64,000 nt of DNA, from the NCBI RefSeq assembly GCF_027107535.1, contig NZ_CP114283.1, positions 3,534,001 to 3,598,000 of the forward strand, written 5' to 3'. Position 1 is the first letter of the stretch; every line of letters starts with the position of its first letter. This document shows, piece by piece, positions 53,958 to 62,076 of this stretch. The stretch is from Streptomyces aurantiacus (GTDB taxonomy: Bacteria; Actinomycetota; Actinomycetes; Streptomycetales; Streptomycetaceae). Made by a program: the position numbers and the translations under genes. The notes under the pieces were generated by a model that was not told the DNA's origin, made no database searches, and saw nothing but the letters and a program-made list of their open reading frames with translations.

Positions 53958-54676
53958 CGGCGGGATCCTCCTTGTGTCTGTGCTGTGGCCGCCGCGGTTA
54001 CGGCGGGTCGCTTGGCCAGGACGCGGCTCATGTCCCGTACCGCCTGCCAGGTGCCGCGCCAGGTCCCGGTCACCTTCGAGGTACCGGACCGTGGCAGGTA
54101 CGGAACGTCGTGCTCGGTGACGTGCCAGCCCGCGTCGGAGGCCCGCACGACCATCTCCAGCGGGTAGCCGCTGCGCCGGTCGGTGAGGTCCAGGGCGAGG
54201 AGCGCCTCGCGGTGGGCGGCACGCAGCGGGCCGAGGTCGCGCAGGCGCAGACCGGTGCGGCGGCGCAGCATCAGCGCGAGTGCGAGATTGCCCGCCCGGG
54301 CGTGCACGGGCCAGGCGCCCCGGCCCTGTGGACGGCGCCTGCCGAGCACCAGGTCGGCCTCGCCGCCGCGGACTTCGCCCACGAACGGGACGAGCAGGGC
54401 CGGGTCCAGTGAGGCGTCGCAGTCGCAGAAGCACACGATGCCGGCGGTGGCCGCGGTCAGTCCCGTATGGCAGGCGGCGCCGAAGCCGCGGCGCGGTTCG
54501 TGGACGACGGTGGCGCCGAGTTCCCGGGCGATGTCCGCCGAGCCGTCGGTGGAGCCGTTGTCCACGACGAGGGCACGCCAGCCGGGCGGAATGCGGGCGA
54601 GTACCCAGGGCAGTGCCTCGGCTTCGTTCAGACAGGGGAGGACGACATCGACGTCCTCGGGTGTGGAAGAGGTCAT
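53954..54676 (-). CDS. family 2 glycosyltransferase
   Basis: 240 residues from the ATG at 54676; GTG 54688 is an alternative. GT-A features: DVVLPCLNEAEALPWVLARI, ALVVDNGSTDGSADIARELG, GIVCFCDCDASLDPALLVPF (DxD), and acceptor region RSGYPLEMVVRASDAGWHVT. Similar to dolichol-phosphate-mannose-synthase-like enzymes, which move a sugar to a polyprenyl phosphate carrier. First gene of the minus-strand GT2-DUF2064-methyltransferase operon, divergent from the response regulator with 127 nt between starts. Confidence 0.9.
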   Translation of the reverse strand: MTSSTPEDVDVVLPCLNEAEALPWVLARIPPGWRALVVDNGSTDGSADIARELGATVVHEPRRGFGAACHTGLTAATAGIVCFCDCDASLDPALLVPFVGEVRGGEADLVLGRRRPQGRGAWPVHARAGNLALALMLRRRTGLRLRDLGPLRAAHREALLALDLTDRRSGYPLEMVVRASDAGWHVTEHDVPYLPRSGTSKVTGTWRGTWQAVRDMSRVLAKRPAVTAAATAQTQGGSRR

Positions 54677-54803
54677 CACGGCTCTCACCCTACGAACGCG
54701 AAACGCACATATCGGGCTTCGGCTCCTTACGAAACACGGACGTCAGGGCCTGTTCGTGCCGGGTGGGCGCCGCCGTAGCAGGGCGTGGTGCGAGGCTGGC
54801 CGC

Positions 54804-55532
54804 ATGGAACAGCAAGCGAGTGGGCCGGCACCGGCTCGCATCCTGGTGGTCGACGACGACCCCACGGTCGCCGAGGTCGTCGCCGGATACCTCGACCGGG
54901 CCGGGTACGCCGTGGACCGCGCCGGAGACGGACCGGCCGCGCTGGCCAGTGCCGCCGCGCACTGGCCCGAGCTGGTGGTGCTCGATCTGATGCTGCCCGG
55001 CATGGACGGCCTGGAGGTGTGCCGCCGGCTGCGGGCGCGCGGCCCCGTGCCGGTCATCATGCTCACCGCCCGCGGCGACGAGGACGACCGCATCCTCGGT
55101 CTGGAGGTCGGCGCGGACGACTACGTGACCAAACCGTTCAGCCCCCGCGAACTGGTCCTGCGCGTCGAGTCGGTCCTGCGCCGCACGCAGCCCCGTCCGG
55201 GCGCGCGTTCCCACAGCACGGCCGGACTCACCGTCGATCCGGCCGCGCGCCGCGCCACCAAGAACGGCGGCGAACTCGCCCTCACCCTGCGCGAGTTCGA
55301 CCTGCTCGCGTTCTTCCTGCGGCATCCGGGCCGGGCGTACAGCCGCGAGGACCTGATGCGGGAGGTGTGGGGCTGGGACTTCGGCGACCTCTCGACCGTC
55401 ACGGTCCACGTCCGACGGCTGCGCAACAAGGTCGAGGACGATCCGGCCAGGCCCCACCTGGTCCAGACGGTGTGGGGCGTCGGCTACCGATTCGACCCGG
55501 CCCGGACCGATCCCGACTGCAAGGGGGTCTGA
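54804..55532 (+). CDS. OmpR/PhoB-family response regulator
   Basis: 242 residues from the ATG at 54804. Receiver domain: ILVVDDDPTVAEVVAGYLDR, phosphoacceptor Asp in LVVLDLMLPGMDGLEVCRRL (~60), Thr in IMLTARGDEDD and Lys in DDYVTKPFSPREL. Winged-helix domain: LTLREFDLLAFFLRHPGRAY, EDLMREVWGWDFGDLSTVTV, HLVQTVWGVGYRFD. All key residues are present. Its cognate kinase gene, 2 nt downstream, is broken, so phosphorylation must come from elsewhere if the protein still works. Confidence 0.92.
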   Translation: MEQQASGPAPARILVVDDDPTVAEVVAGYLDRAGYAVDRAGDGPAALASAAAHWPELVVLDLMLPGMDGLEVCRRLRARGPVPVIMLTARGDEDDRILGLEVGADDYVTKPFSPRELVLRVESVLRRTQPRPGARSHSTAGLTVDPAARRATKNGGELALTLREFDLLAFFLRHPGRAYSREDLMREVWGWDFGDLSTVTVHVRRLRNKVEDDPARPHLVQTVWGVGYRFDPARTDPDCKGV

Positions 55533-55534
55533 CC

Positions 55535-56633
55535 ATGCGCGACACTCTGCTCATAGCTCTGTTCGCCTTCTGTGGCGCCGGCGCGGCTGGACTACTCGCC
55601 GCGGGTGCGCTGTGGATGCTGCGCCGCCGTTCGCTCACCGTGGTGGCCGCCGTTGCCGTGACCGCGATGCTAGCGGGCACCCTGGCCGTGGCCCAGGCGA
55701 TGCTCCTGTCCCCGCACGACCTGACCGTCGTGACCATGGTCGTGGCGATGGCCGCCGTCGTCTCCCTGGCCACGGCGCTGCTGCTCGGCCGCTGGGTCGT
55801 CCCGCAGCCGCGCCCTCCAGCTCGCCGCTCGAAACTTCGGTGACGGCGGCGACTTCGCGGCACCCCATGGTGCGGCGACCGTCGAACTCGCCGCACTCAG
55901 CGGCGAGTAGGTCGCCCCGAGCGCGAAGCTCGCCGCATCCCGGGAGCGGGAGCGTGCCTTGGAGGCCTCCCGGCGTGAACTCGTGGCCTGGATCTCGCAC
56001 GACCTGCGCACCCCGCTCGCGGGCCTGCGCGCGATGGCCGAGGTGCTGGAGGACGGGGTCGCCGCCGATCCCGACCGCTATCTGTGCCAGATCCGCACCG
56101 AGGTGGAACGCCTCAACGGTATGGTGGGCGATCTCTTCGAGCTCTCTCGCATCCACGCGGGCGCCCTCGCTCTCACGTTCTCCCGCATGTCCCTGTACGA
56201 CCTGGTCGGCGACGCCCTGGCAGGTGCCGACCCGCTCGCCCGCGAACACGGGGTACGGCTGGTGGGCGGCCGTGTCGAACCCGTGCCGGTGGAGGTGGCC
56301 GGCAAGGAGATGAGCCGGGTCCTCGGTAACCTGCTGGTCAACGCGATCCGCCGGACACCGGCCGACGGCACGGTCGCCGTGTCGGCTGAGTGGTCTCCGG
56401 ACGGCGTGGTCCTGTCCGTCACCGACGGCTGCGGCGGCATCCCGGAGGAAGATCTGTCGCGCGTCTTCGACACCGGCTGGCGTGGTACGCACGCCCGCAC
56501 GCCTCCGGCGGGCGCCGGGCTCGGCCTGGCCATCGTCCGCGGCATCGTGGAGGCCCACCAGGGCCGTGCCACCGTACGCAACATTCCCGGCGGCTGCCGC
56601 TTCGAGGTGGTGCTGCCCGCGGCCGCTTCCTGA
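55535..56633 (+). pseudogene. sensor histidine kinase, disrupted
   Basis: The first frame gives MRDTLLIALFAFCGAGAAGL and two membrane helices to LLLGRWVV, then runs out of frame at about 55803. The correct continuation RALQLAARNFGDGGDFAAPH is in another frame and ends at TAG 55908. After that, [40 protein letters not shown] (phosphorylatable His), [38 protein letters not shown] and [20 protein letters not shown] follow to 56633. Membrane part, dimerisation and ATPase parts all survive, but two lesions separate them. A soluble fragment from TTG 55959 is conceivable but lacks a clear ribosome site. Confidence 0.8.
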
Positions 56634-56648
56634 AGCGGGCAGCACCAC
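56607..56648. terminator. bidirectional hairpin between convergent genes
   Basis: GTGGTGCTGCCCGC (56607-56620) pairs with 56635-56648 across a 14-nt loop. It overlaps the end of the kinase gene and stands before the end of the convergent epimerase gene. Confidence 0.65.
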
Positions 56649-56662
56649 CGGTCCAAGGGGCG

Positions 56663-57664
56663 CTATGCGCCACGCATCCCGGCCCGCGCGAACTCCCGCA
56701 TGCCCTCCGCGAAGCCGACCTCCGGCTTCCACCCCAGCTCCGCCCGCAGCCGGGACGAGTCCGCCGTGATGTGCCGCACGTCGCCCAGCCGGTACTCGCC
56801 GGTCACGACCGGCTCCGGCCCGCCGTCCGCCGCCGCCAGAGCCCTCGCCATCTCGCCGACGGTGTGCGGCTCACCGCTGCCGGTGTTGTACGCGCTGAGC
56901 GCTCCTACGGCCGAATCCGCCTCCAGCGCCGTCGCATTGGCCGCCGCCACGTCCCGTACGTGCACGAAGTCCCGCCGCTGCCGGCCGTCCTCGTACACAC
57001 GCGGGGCCTCACCCCGGGCGAGCGCCGAACGGAAGAAGGAGGCGACCCCGGCGTACGGCGTGTCCCGGGGCATCCGGGGCCCGTACACGTTGTGGTAGCG
57101 CAACGACACCGCCGCCCCGCCCGTCGAGCGCGCCCACACGGCGGCCAGATGTTCCTGGGCGAGCTTGGTGGTGGCGTACACGTTGCGCGGGTCCACCGGC
57201 GCGTCCTCGCCGACCAGTCCCGGTGACAACTCTTGCCCGCACACCGGGCACCGCGGCTCGAAACGCCCGGCCGCCAGGTCGGTGACGTCCCGGGGCCCGG
57301 GTCGCACCACCCCGTGCCGCGGGCACGTGTACCTGCCCTCCCCGTAGACCACCATCGAGCCGGCCAGCACCAGGCGCCGGACGCCCTGTCCGGCCATGGC
57401 CGTGAGCAGGACGGCGGTGCCGAGGTCGTTGCGGGAGACGTACTCCGCCGCGTCGGCGAACCCGCTGCCCAGCCCGACCATCGCCGCCTGATGGCACACG
57501 GCGTCCACACCGGCCAGGGCACGGGCAACCGCCTCCGGGTCCCGGACGTCCGCGTCAGGATCATCACGCACGTCGAACACGACGGGCTCGTGCCCGCGCG
57601 CAAGAAGCGCCTCGACGACATGGGATCCGATGAACCCGGCACCGCCGGTGACCAGTACACGCAT
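56663..57664 (-). CDS. NAD-dependent sugar epimerase/dehydratase
   Basis: 333 residues from the ATG at 57664. Extended SDR: MRVLVTGGAGFIGSHVVEAL (NAD site), GSMVVYGEGRY, YATTKLAQEHLAAVWARS (YxxxK), SLRYHNVYGPRMPRDTPYAG, and RRDFVHVRDVAAANATALEA. An insert near residues 110-145 carries four metal-type ligands (RYTCPRHG and PRCPVCGQE), a probable zinc knuckle less common in the family. It probably makes an activated sugar for the neighbouring glycosyltransferases. Confidence 0.9.
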   Translation of the reverse strand: MRVLVTGGAGFIGSHVVEALLARGHEPVVFDVRDDPDADVRDPEAVARALAGVDAVCHQAAMVGLGSGFADAAEYVSRNDLGTAVLLTAMAGQGVRRLVLAGSMVVYGEGRYTCPRHGVVRPGPRDVTDLAAGRFEPRCPVCGQELSPGLVGEDAPVDPRNVYATTKLAQEHLAAVWARSTGGAAVSLRYHNVYGPRMPRDTPYAGVASFFRSALARGEAPRVYEDGRQRRDFVHVRDVAAANATALEADSAVGALSAYNTGSGEPHTVGEMARALAAADGGPEPVVTGEYRLGDVRHITADSSRLRAELGWKPEVGFAEGMREFARAGMRGA

Positions 57665-57902
57665 GCGCCCACGGTAGAGCGACGCACCCGCCGCACCCCC
57701 GGGCCGCGCCCATCACGTCACGAGTCCGTAAGGGAAACAAGACAACAGACGCGACCTGCCGAGCCGTCCTCATGCCCGCACGCGTACCCCCGTGCCGTGG
57801 CGTAAGGATTTCGTCATCGGCCACCCCAGCCCGGACGGCCCCTTTTTCCGTTGAATGGGGGGGGAGTGACGAGGCAACTCCAGGAACGGAAAGAGGAACG
57901 GC

Positions 57903-58517
57903 ATGGGGCGCGTGCGAGTGGGGCCGTTGGCCATCGGGGTGCTGGTGGCGGTGGTCGTAGGGGTAGGTGCCGGGCTGTACTGGTTCCAGCCGTGGAAGCT
58001 CTGGCAGGACGAGACGGTGACGGAGGCCCTGCCTGGCGTCGAAGAGCCCTCCCGGGCCCCGGAAACGAAGCCCGGGACATCCGCCCTGCCTGGCGTCGAA
58101 GAGCCCTCCCGGGCCCCGGAAGCAAAGCCCGGGACATCGGTCTCCCCGTCGGCGCCGCCCGGGCCCGTGACACTGGCGAGTGGTCAGCTGATCAGCCACG
58201 AGCACACGACATCGGGCACGGTGAAGCTCGTACGTCTGGCCGATGGCTCCCACGTCGTGCGACTGGAGAGCCTTGACACCAGCAACGGGCCGGACTTGCG
58301 TGTATGGCTGACCGACGCGCCGGTCAAGCAGGGGAGGGCCGGCTGGCACCTTTTCGACGACGGCAAGTACGCCAGCCTCGGCAAGCTCAAAGGCAACAAA
58401 GGCAGTCAGAACTACGCCCTGCCGGAAGACGTCGATCCGTCCCGCTACAGCAGCGTCAGCATCTGGTGCGACCGCTTCGACGTCTCCTTCGGCGCCGCCG
58501 AACTCATCCGTGGCTGA
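57903..58517 (+). CDS. DM13-domain membrane-anchored protein with tandem repeat
   Basis: 204 residues from the ATG at 57903 (GAAAGAGGAA upstream). The N-terminal anchor (VGPLAIGVLVAVVVGVGAGL) is followed by a Pro/Glu linker containing two 19-residue repeats (ALPGVEEPSRAPExKPGTS). The DM13 domain follows: GQLISHEHTTSGTVKLVRLA, LRVWLTDAPVKQGRAG, and NYALPEDVDPSRYSSVSIWC with a Cys near the C-terminus. DM13 domains are suspected redox or electron-transfer modules facing outside. A terminator follows. Confidence 0.88.
   Translation: MGRVRVGPLAIGVLVAVVVGVGAGLYWFQPWKLWQDETVTEALPGVEEPSRAPETKPGTSALPGVEEPSRAPEAKPGTSVSPSAPPGPVTLASGQLISHEHTTSGTVKLVRLADGSHVVRLESLDTSNGPDLRVWLTDAPVKQGRAGWHLFDDGKYASLGKLKGNKGSQNYALPEDVDPSRYSSVSIWCDRFDVSFGAAELIRG
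58026..58139 (+). repeat. 57-bp direct tandem repeat inside the DM13 gene
   Basis: Units 58026-58082 and 58083-58139 differ at only a few bases (AAACG/AAGCA and the final base). Both keep the frame and encode the linker. Confidence 0.9.
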
Positions 58518-58542
58518 AGGAAGTCCACGATGATGCCGCGAG

Positions 58543-58563
58543 CCGGCACCAATCCGGTGCCGG
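58543..58563. terminator. 8-bp hairpin terminator
   Basis: CCGGCACC (58543-58550) pairs with GGTGCCGG (58556-58563) over AATCC, 26 nt after the DM13 stop. Confidence 0.6.
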
Positions 58564-58971
58564 AACCGCTCTGCTGAGGCGGGGTGGGCCTGCCGCCCCA
58601 AAGGGAAGGAAAGGGCGCTCCTCATCCGGTTCCCGGGGCGGCGAAAGCTGGCCTGCGGTGCGATAGTGACGAGAGGTTTGCCGAGTACCTGCGTTGTGGA
58701 CCAGGCCGGCATAGGCCAGGAGTGCCGACGGTTGACTCCTCGAACGTTGAGGATCCTTCGCCGATCCGTGCTCCCGGCGTACTGGCCAAGGCCGTAAGTC
58801 AGGAGACCGTCATCGGGACGCTGGCACGACAGCCGCACCCGGCATTCTCGTCTCAGCGCATCCATACGTGCTGACCCCGGTAGGCGCTACCAAGCATTAC
58901 TGACGTGACAGACGCTCTTTCAGTACTGTTTGCTCTCCAGTGGGAGTCCGCTGCCGTATGGCGGCGGGACT
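58564..58971. other. intergenic
   Basis: About 400 nt between the DM13 terminator and the rpoA paralogue's 3' end. No gene seen. Confidence 0.4.
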
Positions 58972-59946
58972 TCAGGCGGTGCTCCCGAAGGTGGCGACAG
59001 GTTCGAGTCCAGGGCTGTCCTTGAAAGCCAGGCCCAGGCTGGCCAGTTTCTCCTTGACCTCGTCGATGGACTTCGTACCGAAGTTGCGGATGTCGAGCAG
59101 GTCGGCCTCGGAGCGGGCGACGAGCTCTTCCACGGAGTGGATGCCCTCGCGCTTGAGGCAGTTGTAGGAGCGGACGGTGAGGTCGAGCTCCTCGATCGGC
59201 AGCGCCAGGTCGGCGGCGAGGGCGGCGTCCGTGGGGGACGGGCCCATGTCGATGCCCTCGGCGTCGATGTTCAGCTCGCGGGCGAGGCCGAACAGCTCGA
59301 CCAGGGTCTTGCCGGCGGAGGCCATGGCGTCACGGGGACGCATGGCCTGCTTGGTCTCGACGTCGACGATCAGCTTGTCGAAGTCGGTGCGCTGCTCGAC
59401 ACGAGTCGCCTCGACCTTGTACGTGACCTTGAGTACCGGGCTGTAGATGGAGTCGACCGGGATACGGCCGATCTCCTGGCCGACCTGCTTGTTCTGCACG
59501 GCGGATACATACCCGCGGCCACGCTCGACCGTGAGCTCCATCTCCAGCTTGCCCTTGCCGTTCAGCGTGGCGAGAACCAGGTCGGGGTTGTGCACCTCGA
59601 CGCTGCCCCGCAGAGCGATGTCGGCGGCGGTGACCAGACCCGGGCCCTGCTTGCGCAGGTACATCACGACCGGCTCGTCGTCCTCAGAGGAGAAGACCAG
59701 CTGTTTGATGTTGAGGATCAGGTCGGTGACATCCTCCCTGACGCCCGGCACGGTGGTGAACTCGTGCAGGACCCCGTCGATCCGGATGCTGGTGACAGCG
59801 GCTCCGGGGATCGAGGAGAGGAGGGTGCGACGGAGCGAGTTGCCGAGGGTGTAGCCGAAGCCCGGCTCCAGCGGCTCGATCACGAACCGGGAACGGAACT
59901 CGTCGACGACCTCTTCGGCCAACGAGGGACGCTGGGCAATCAGCAT
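58972..59946 (-). CDS. second RNA polymerase alpha subunit (RpoA paralogue)
   Basis: 324 residues from the ATG at 59946. The N-terminal domain is almost the streptomycete housekeeping Rpo[80 protein letters not shown]. The C-terminal domain is present ([40 protein letters not shown]), so it can bind UP elements and activators. It is shorter than the usual ~340 residues and lacks the acidic C-terminal tail. rpsD and rplQ, the normal neighbours, are absent: this is an isolated copy in accessory DNA. A pseudogene is unlikely because the frame is fully intact. Confidence 0.93.
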   Translation of the reverse strand: MLIAQRPSLAEEVVDEFRSRFVIEPLEPGFGYTLGNSLRRTLLSSIPGAAVTSIRIDGVLHEFTTVPGVREDVTDLILNIKQLVFSSEDDEPVVMYLRKQGPGLVTAADIALRGSVEVHNPDLVLATLNGKGKLEMELTVERGRGYVSAVQNKQVGQEIGRIPVDSIYSPVLKVTYKVEATRVEQRTDFDKLIVDVETKQAMRPRDAMASAGKTLVELFGLARELNIDAEGIDMGPSPTDAALAADLALPIEELDLTVRSYNCLKREGIHSVEELVARSEADLLDIRNFGTKSIDEVKEKLASLGLAFKDSPGLEPVATFGSTA

Positions 59947-60354
59947 GAGGTAAAGCCTCCGGCTAGTCGGTGCCCACTAGCGGGCGTCATGGACATCAAG
60001 GCGTCAAAAATCTTTCGGTCTCTTTTAGGATCAGAACGGCATAGAGACCATCAGCGGAAACCCGACCCGCGTCACACGCGCGACCCGAGCCAAGGTCGGA
60101 TTCCGGCATCGTCCGGACACTCGTGCCGGGAGACGGCGAACATCCCGCCGCCGTTGTCGGCGAGCGGGCGCGCGGCGATGTGTCCGAACCGGCCGCGCAG
60201 CTTCTCCCTCCAGCCGTTCAAGGACTGACGAAAGGTGTCCACAGCCGGCCCCCTGTTGTTTGCGGCGTCCTTACTTCCTCTTGTGTCAATCTTTGCATGA
60301 TGCAAAATAGCATGATGGCGTCAAGCGGTCACCGACTGCGCATATAGAGCGGGA
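59947..60354. other. upstream region of the rpoA paralogue
   Basis: About 400 nt; it should hold the promoter for the rpoA copy. A minus-strand frame at 60072-60305 (MHHAKIDTRGSKDAANNRGP) is open but unrecognised. The TTTGCAT palindrome lies at 60292. Confidence 0.4.
60292..60306. promoter_or_regulatory. 15-bp palindrome TTTGCAT-G-ATGCAAA
   Basis: A perfect palindrome upstream of the rpoA paralogue and just left of the transposon remnant. Related to the palindromes at 8688 and 11008. Confidence 0.5.
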
Positions 60355-60700
60355 GCCCTGCGGACTCTCGGGCGCCGACCTGCTCTACTGGCGCCGCAAG
60401 CGCGAACAGTGGCGGCTGCTGGCCGAGCGCGCCCCCGACGACGCCACCGCCGACTGTCTCCACCGCTCCTTCGAGCCCACCGCCCGTGCCATCGACGGCC
60501 TGGAGAAGGCCCTGGCCGACCCTGGCCTTTTCGACGATGCCCTCGCCCTGGACCTGCGTAAACCCCAGGACTGCTTCCACCGCGTGTGGTCCACCGCATT
60601 CCGCGCTACCGACCTCGCCGACGCGGGCAACGACGAGTACGACAAGGACAGCGATACGTGCACAGCCGAGGACACCGACCTGGAACAGGACCTCACATGA
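60355..60700 (+). pseudogene. integrase C-terminal fragment (Tn554-like)
   Basis: The frame reads LSGADLLYWRRKREQWRLLA, DDATADCLHRSFEPTARAID, GLEKALADPGLFDDALALDL and DLRKPQDCFHRVWST to a TGA that overlaps the next start (ATGA). This is the C-terminal tail of large tyrosine recombinases paired with DUF6262 proteins in actinobacterial transposons. The catalytic part with its Arg-His-Arg-Tyr set is missing upstream of ~60350, so the remnant cannot recombine. Confidence 0.65.
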
Positions 60701-61278
60701 ACACCGTCGCTGTCCCCGCACCGCGCACGGGGGCGGCCCTGGCGACCCGCCGCCACAAGACCGAAGCCGCTCTCCACCGCGTTCACGAGGCCATCGCTCG
60801 ACTGCGGCGAGAGAAGTCCCAGGTCAGCGTCGCCGTAGTCGCCCGGCGCGCAGAAGTCTCGCGTACCTTCCTCTACGACAACCTGGAGGCCAGGGCTGCT
60901 GTCGCCACCGCCATGGCCGAGACCGGTGAACGCCGCGTCCGGACGCTCGCCGAGCAGGACACCGAGCGTGAGGCTACCTGGCGCGAACGCTCGCTGAACG
61001 CCGAGGACGGCCTCAAGGCCACCCAGGCCGAGATCCTCATTCAGCGGACCCGCATCGGTGAACTCCTCGGCCAAATCCGCGACTTGGAAACCGGATGGAC
61101 CGAGGCGACCATCCAACGGATCGCCACCGACAACACCACGCTCAGGCAGAGGATCCGCCAGCTCACCGCCGACAACCGCATCCTCGGCGAACGACTCAAG
61201 GCCGCCCGCTCCAACCTCCGCTTCCAGGACCGGCGCATCGCTGACCTCGAAGCCGGCCTCGCCGACCCGCTCAATTGA
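60697..61278 (+). CDS. DUF6262 protein (TnpC-like transposon accessory)
   Basis: 193 residues from the ATG at 60697, coupled to the integrase remnant. N-terminal HTH-like helices (RRHKTEAALHRVHEAIARLR; VSVAVVARRAEVSRTFLYDN) are followed by a coiled coil (LLGQIRDLETGWTEATIQRI; LRQRIRQLTADNRILGERLK). That is the architecture of the third gene of Tn554-type elements, which assists the recombinases and binds DNA. The gene is intact although its partner is truncated. Confidence 0.8.
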   Translation: MNTVAVPAPRTGAALATRRHKTEAALHRVHEAIARLRREKSQVSVAVVARRAEVSRTFLYDNLEARAAVATAMAETGERRVRTLAEQDTEREATWRERSLNAEDGLKATQAEILIQRTRIGELLGQIRDLETGWTEATIQRIATDNTTLRQRIRQLTADNRILGERLKAARSNLRFQDRRIADLEAGLADPLN

Positions 61279-61357
61279 AATCCGGCCGATTACCACAGCC
61301 CGGTGGCGCACAGCGAGGTCGCCTCCCATCTCAGAGGGCTGCTGCCCAGGAGAGGGG

Positions 61358-61927
61358 TTACCCCCGCAGAAGGCGTCGGCGCAGCGTCTCCTGCTCCTTA
61401 CTCCGTGCGGGAGTGGGTGGTTGCGGCTGGGGCGCGCCGGTCGCGTGAGCGAGGTCGTTCTCCACGCGGTCGCTCGTGCGCAGGATGCCCGCGTCGGCCC
61501 ACGGCGCGGGCCATGTCATCACGAGGTGGTCCTCCACCGGTTCGGGGCTGGTCTTGTCCGGGAGGGTGCTGCGGCCTCGCGCGTGAACGCGGAGCCGGTA
61601 CCAACCCGGTCCCGCCGGGCTGAGGAGTGCAAGTCCGTCGACCAGGCCCTGCTCAAGGGATTCGACCCGCAGGCCGCCCGTAGGAGCATGCACGCTGACT
61701 TCCACGATCTCTTCCCAGAAGTCATCTGCGGGACCGGGCGGTGGGCCGTTCATAGGGGTTGCGGTTGCCCGGATCTCGCCGGTATGGATTCCGGTGACGA
61801 TGAGAGCCCCGTGCGACATGGGGACGGCGAGTCCGTTGCTCCAGTCCGCCGTCTGAACTGGAATTTCTCCGGCGTCGAGAACACCAAAAGTGCCTTCGGG
61901 GACATACACGTTGTGTGCGGCGGTCAT
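61358..61927 (-). CDS. conserved-looking hypothetical protein
   Basis: 189 residues from the ATG at 61927 (GGGAG upstream). Soluble, beta-rich: HNVYVPEGTFGVLDAGEIPV, LAVPMSHGALIVTGIHTGEI, DDFWEEIVEVSVHAPTGGLR, and GPGWYRLRVHARGRSTLPDK. A basic/proline C-terminal tail follows. No signal peptide. The composition recalls immunity or inhibitor proteins in actinobacterial toxin loci, and a decayed secreted nuclease gene lies upstream, but no direct evidence links them. Confidence 0.65.
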   Translation of the reverse strand: MTAAHNVYVPEGTFGVLDAGEIPVQTADWSNGLAVPMSHGALIVTGIHTGEIRATATPMNGPPPGPADDFWEEIVEVSVHAPTGGLRVESLEQGLVDGLALLSPAGPGWYRLRVHARGRSTLPDKTSPEPVEDHLVMTWPAPWADAGILRTSDRVENDLAHATGAPQPQPPTPARSKEQETLRRRLLRG

Positions 61928-62076
61928 GAGGATCTCCCGGTTGATACGGCATCGCTCCGAGCAAAAGCCTGACACGGGTGTACACAGCTGTGTGCGGTGC
62001 GCGGTCTGCCCCGGAACGACACCGCGGTTCACCGCGGGTGCGGGGGCCTTGGTCTTGTCGGCGCCCGCACCATGGG

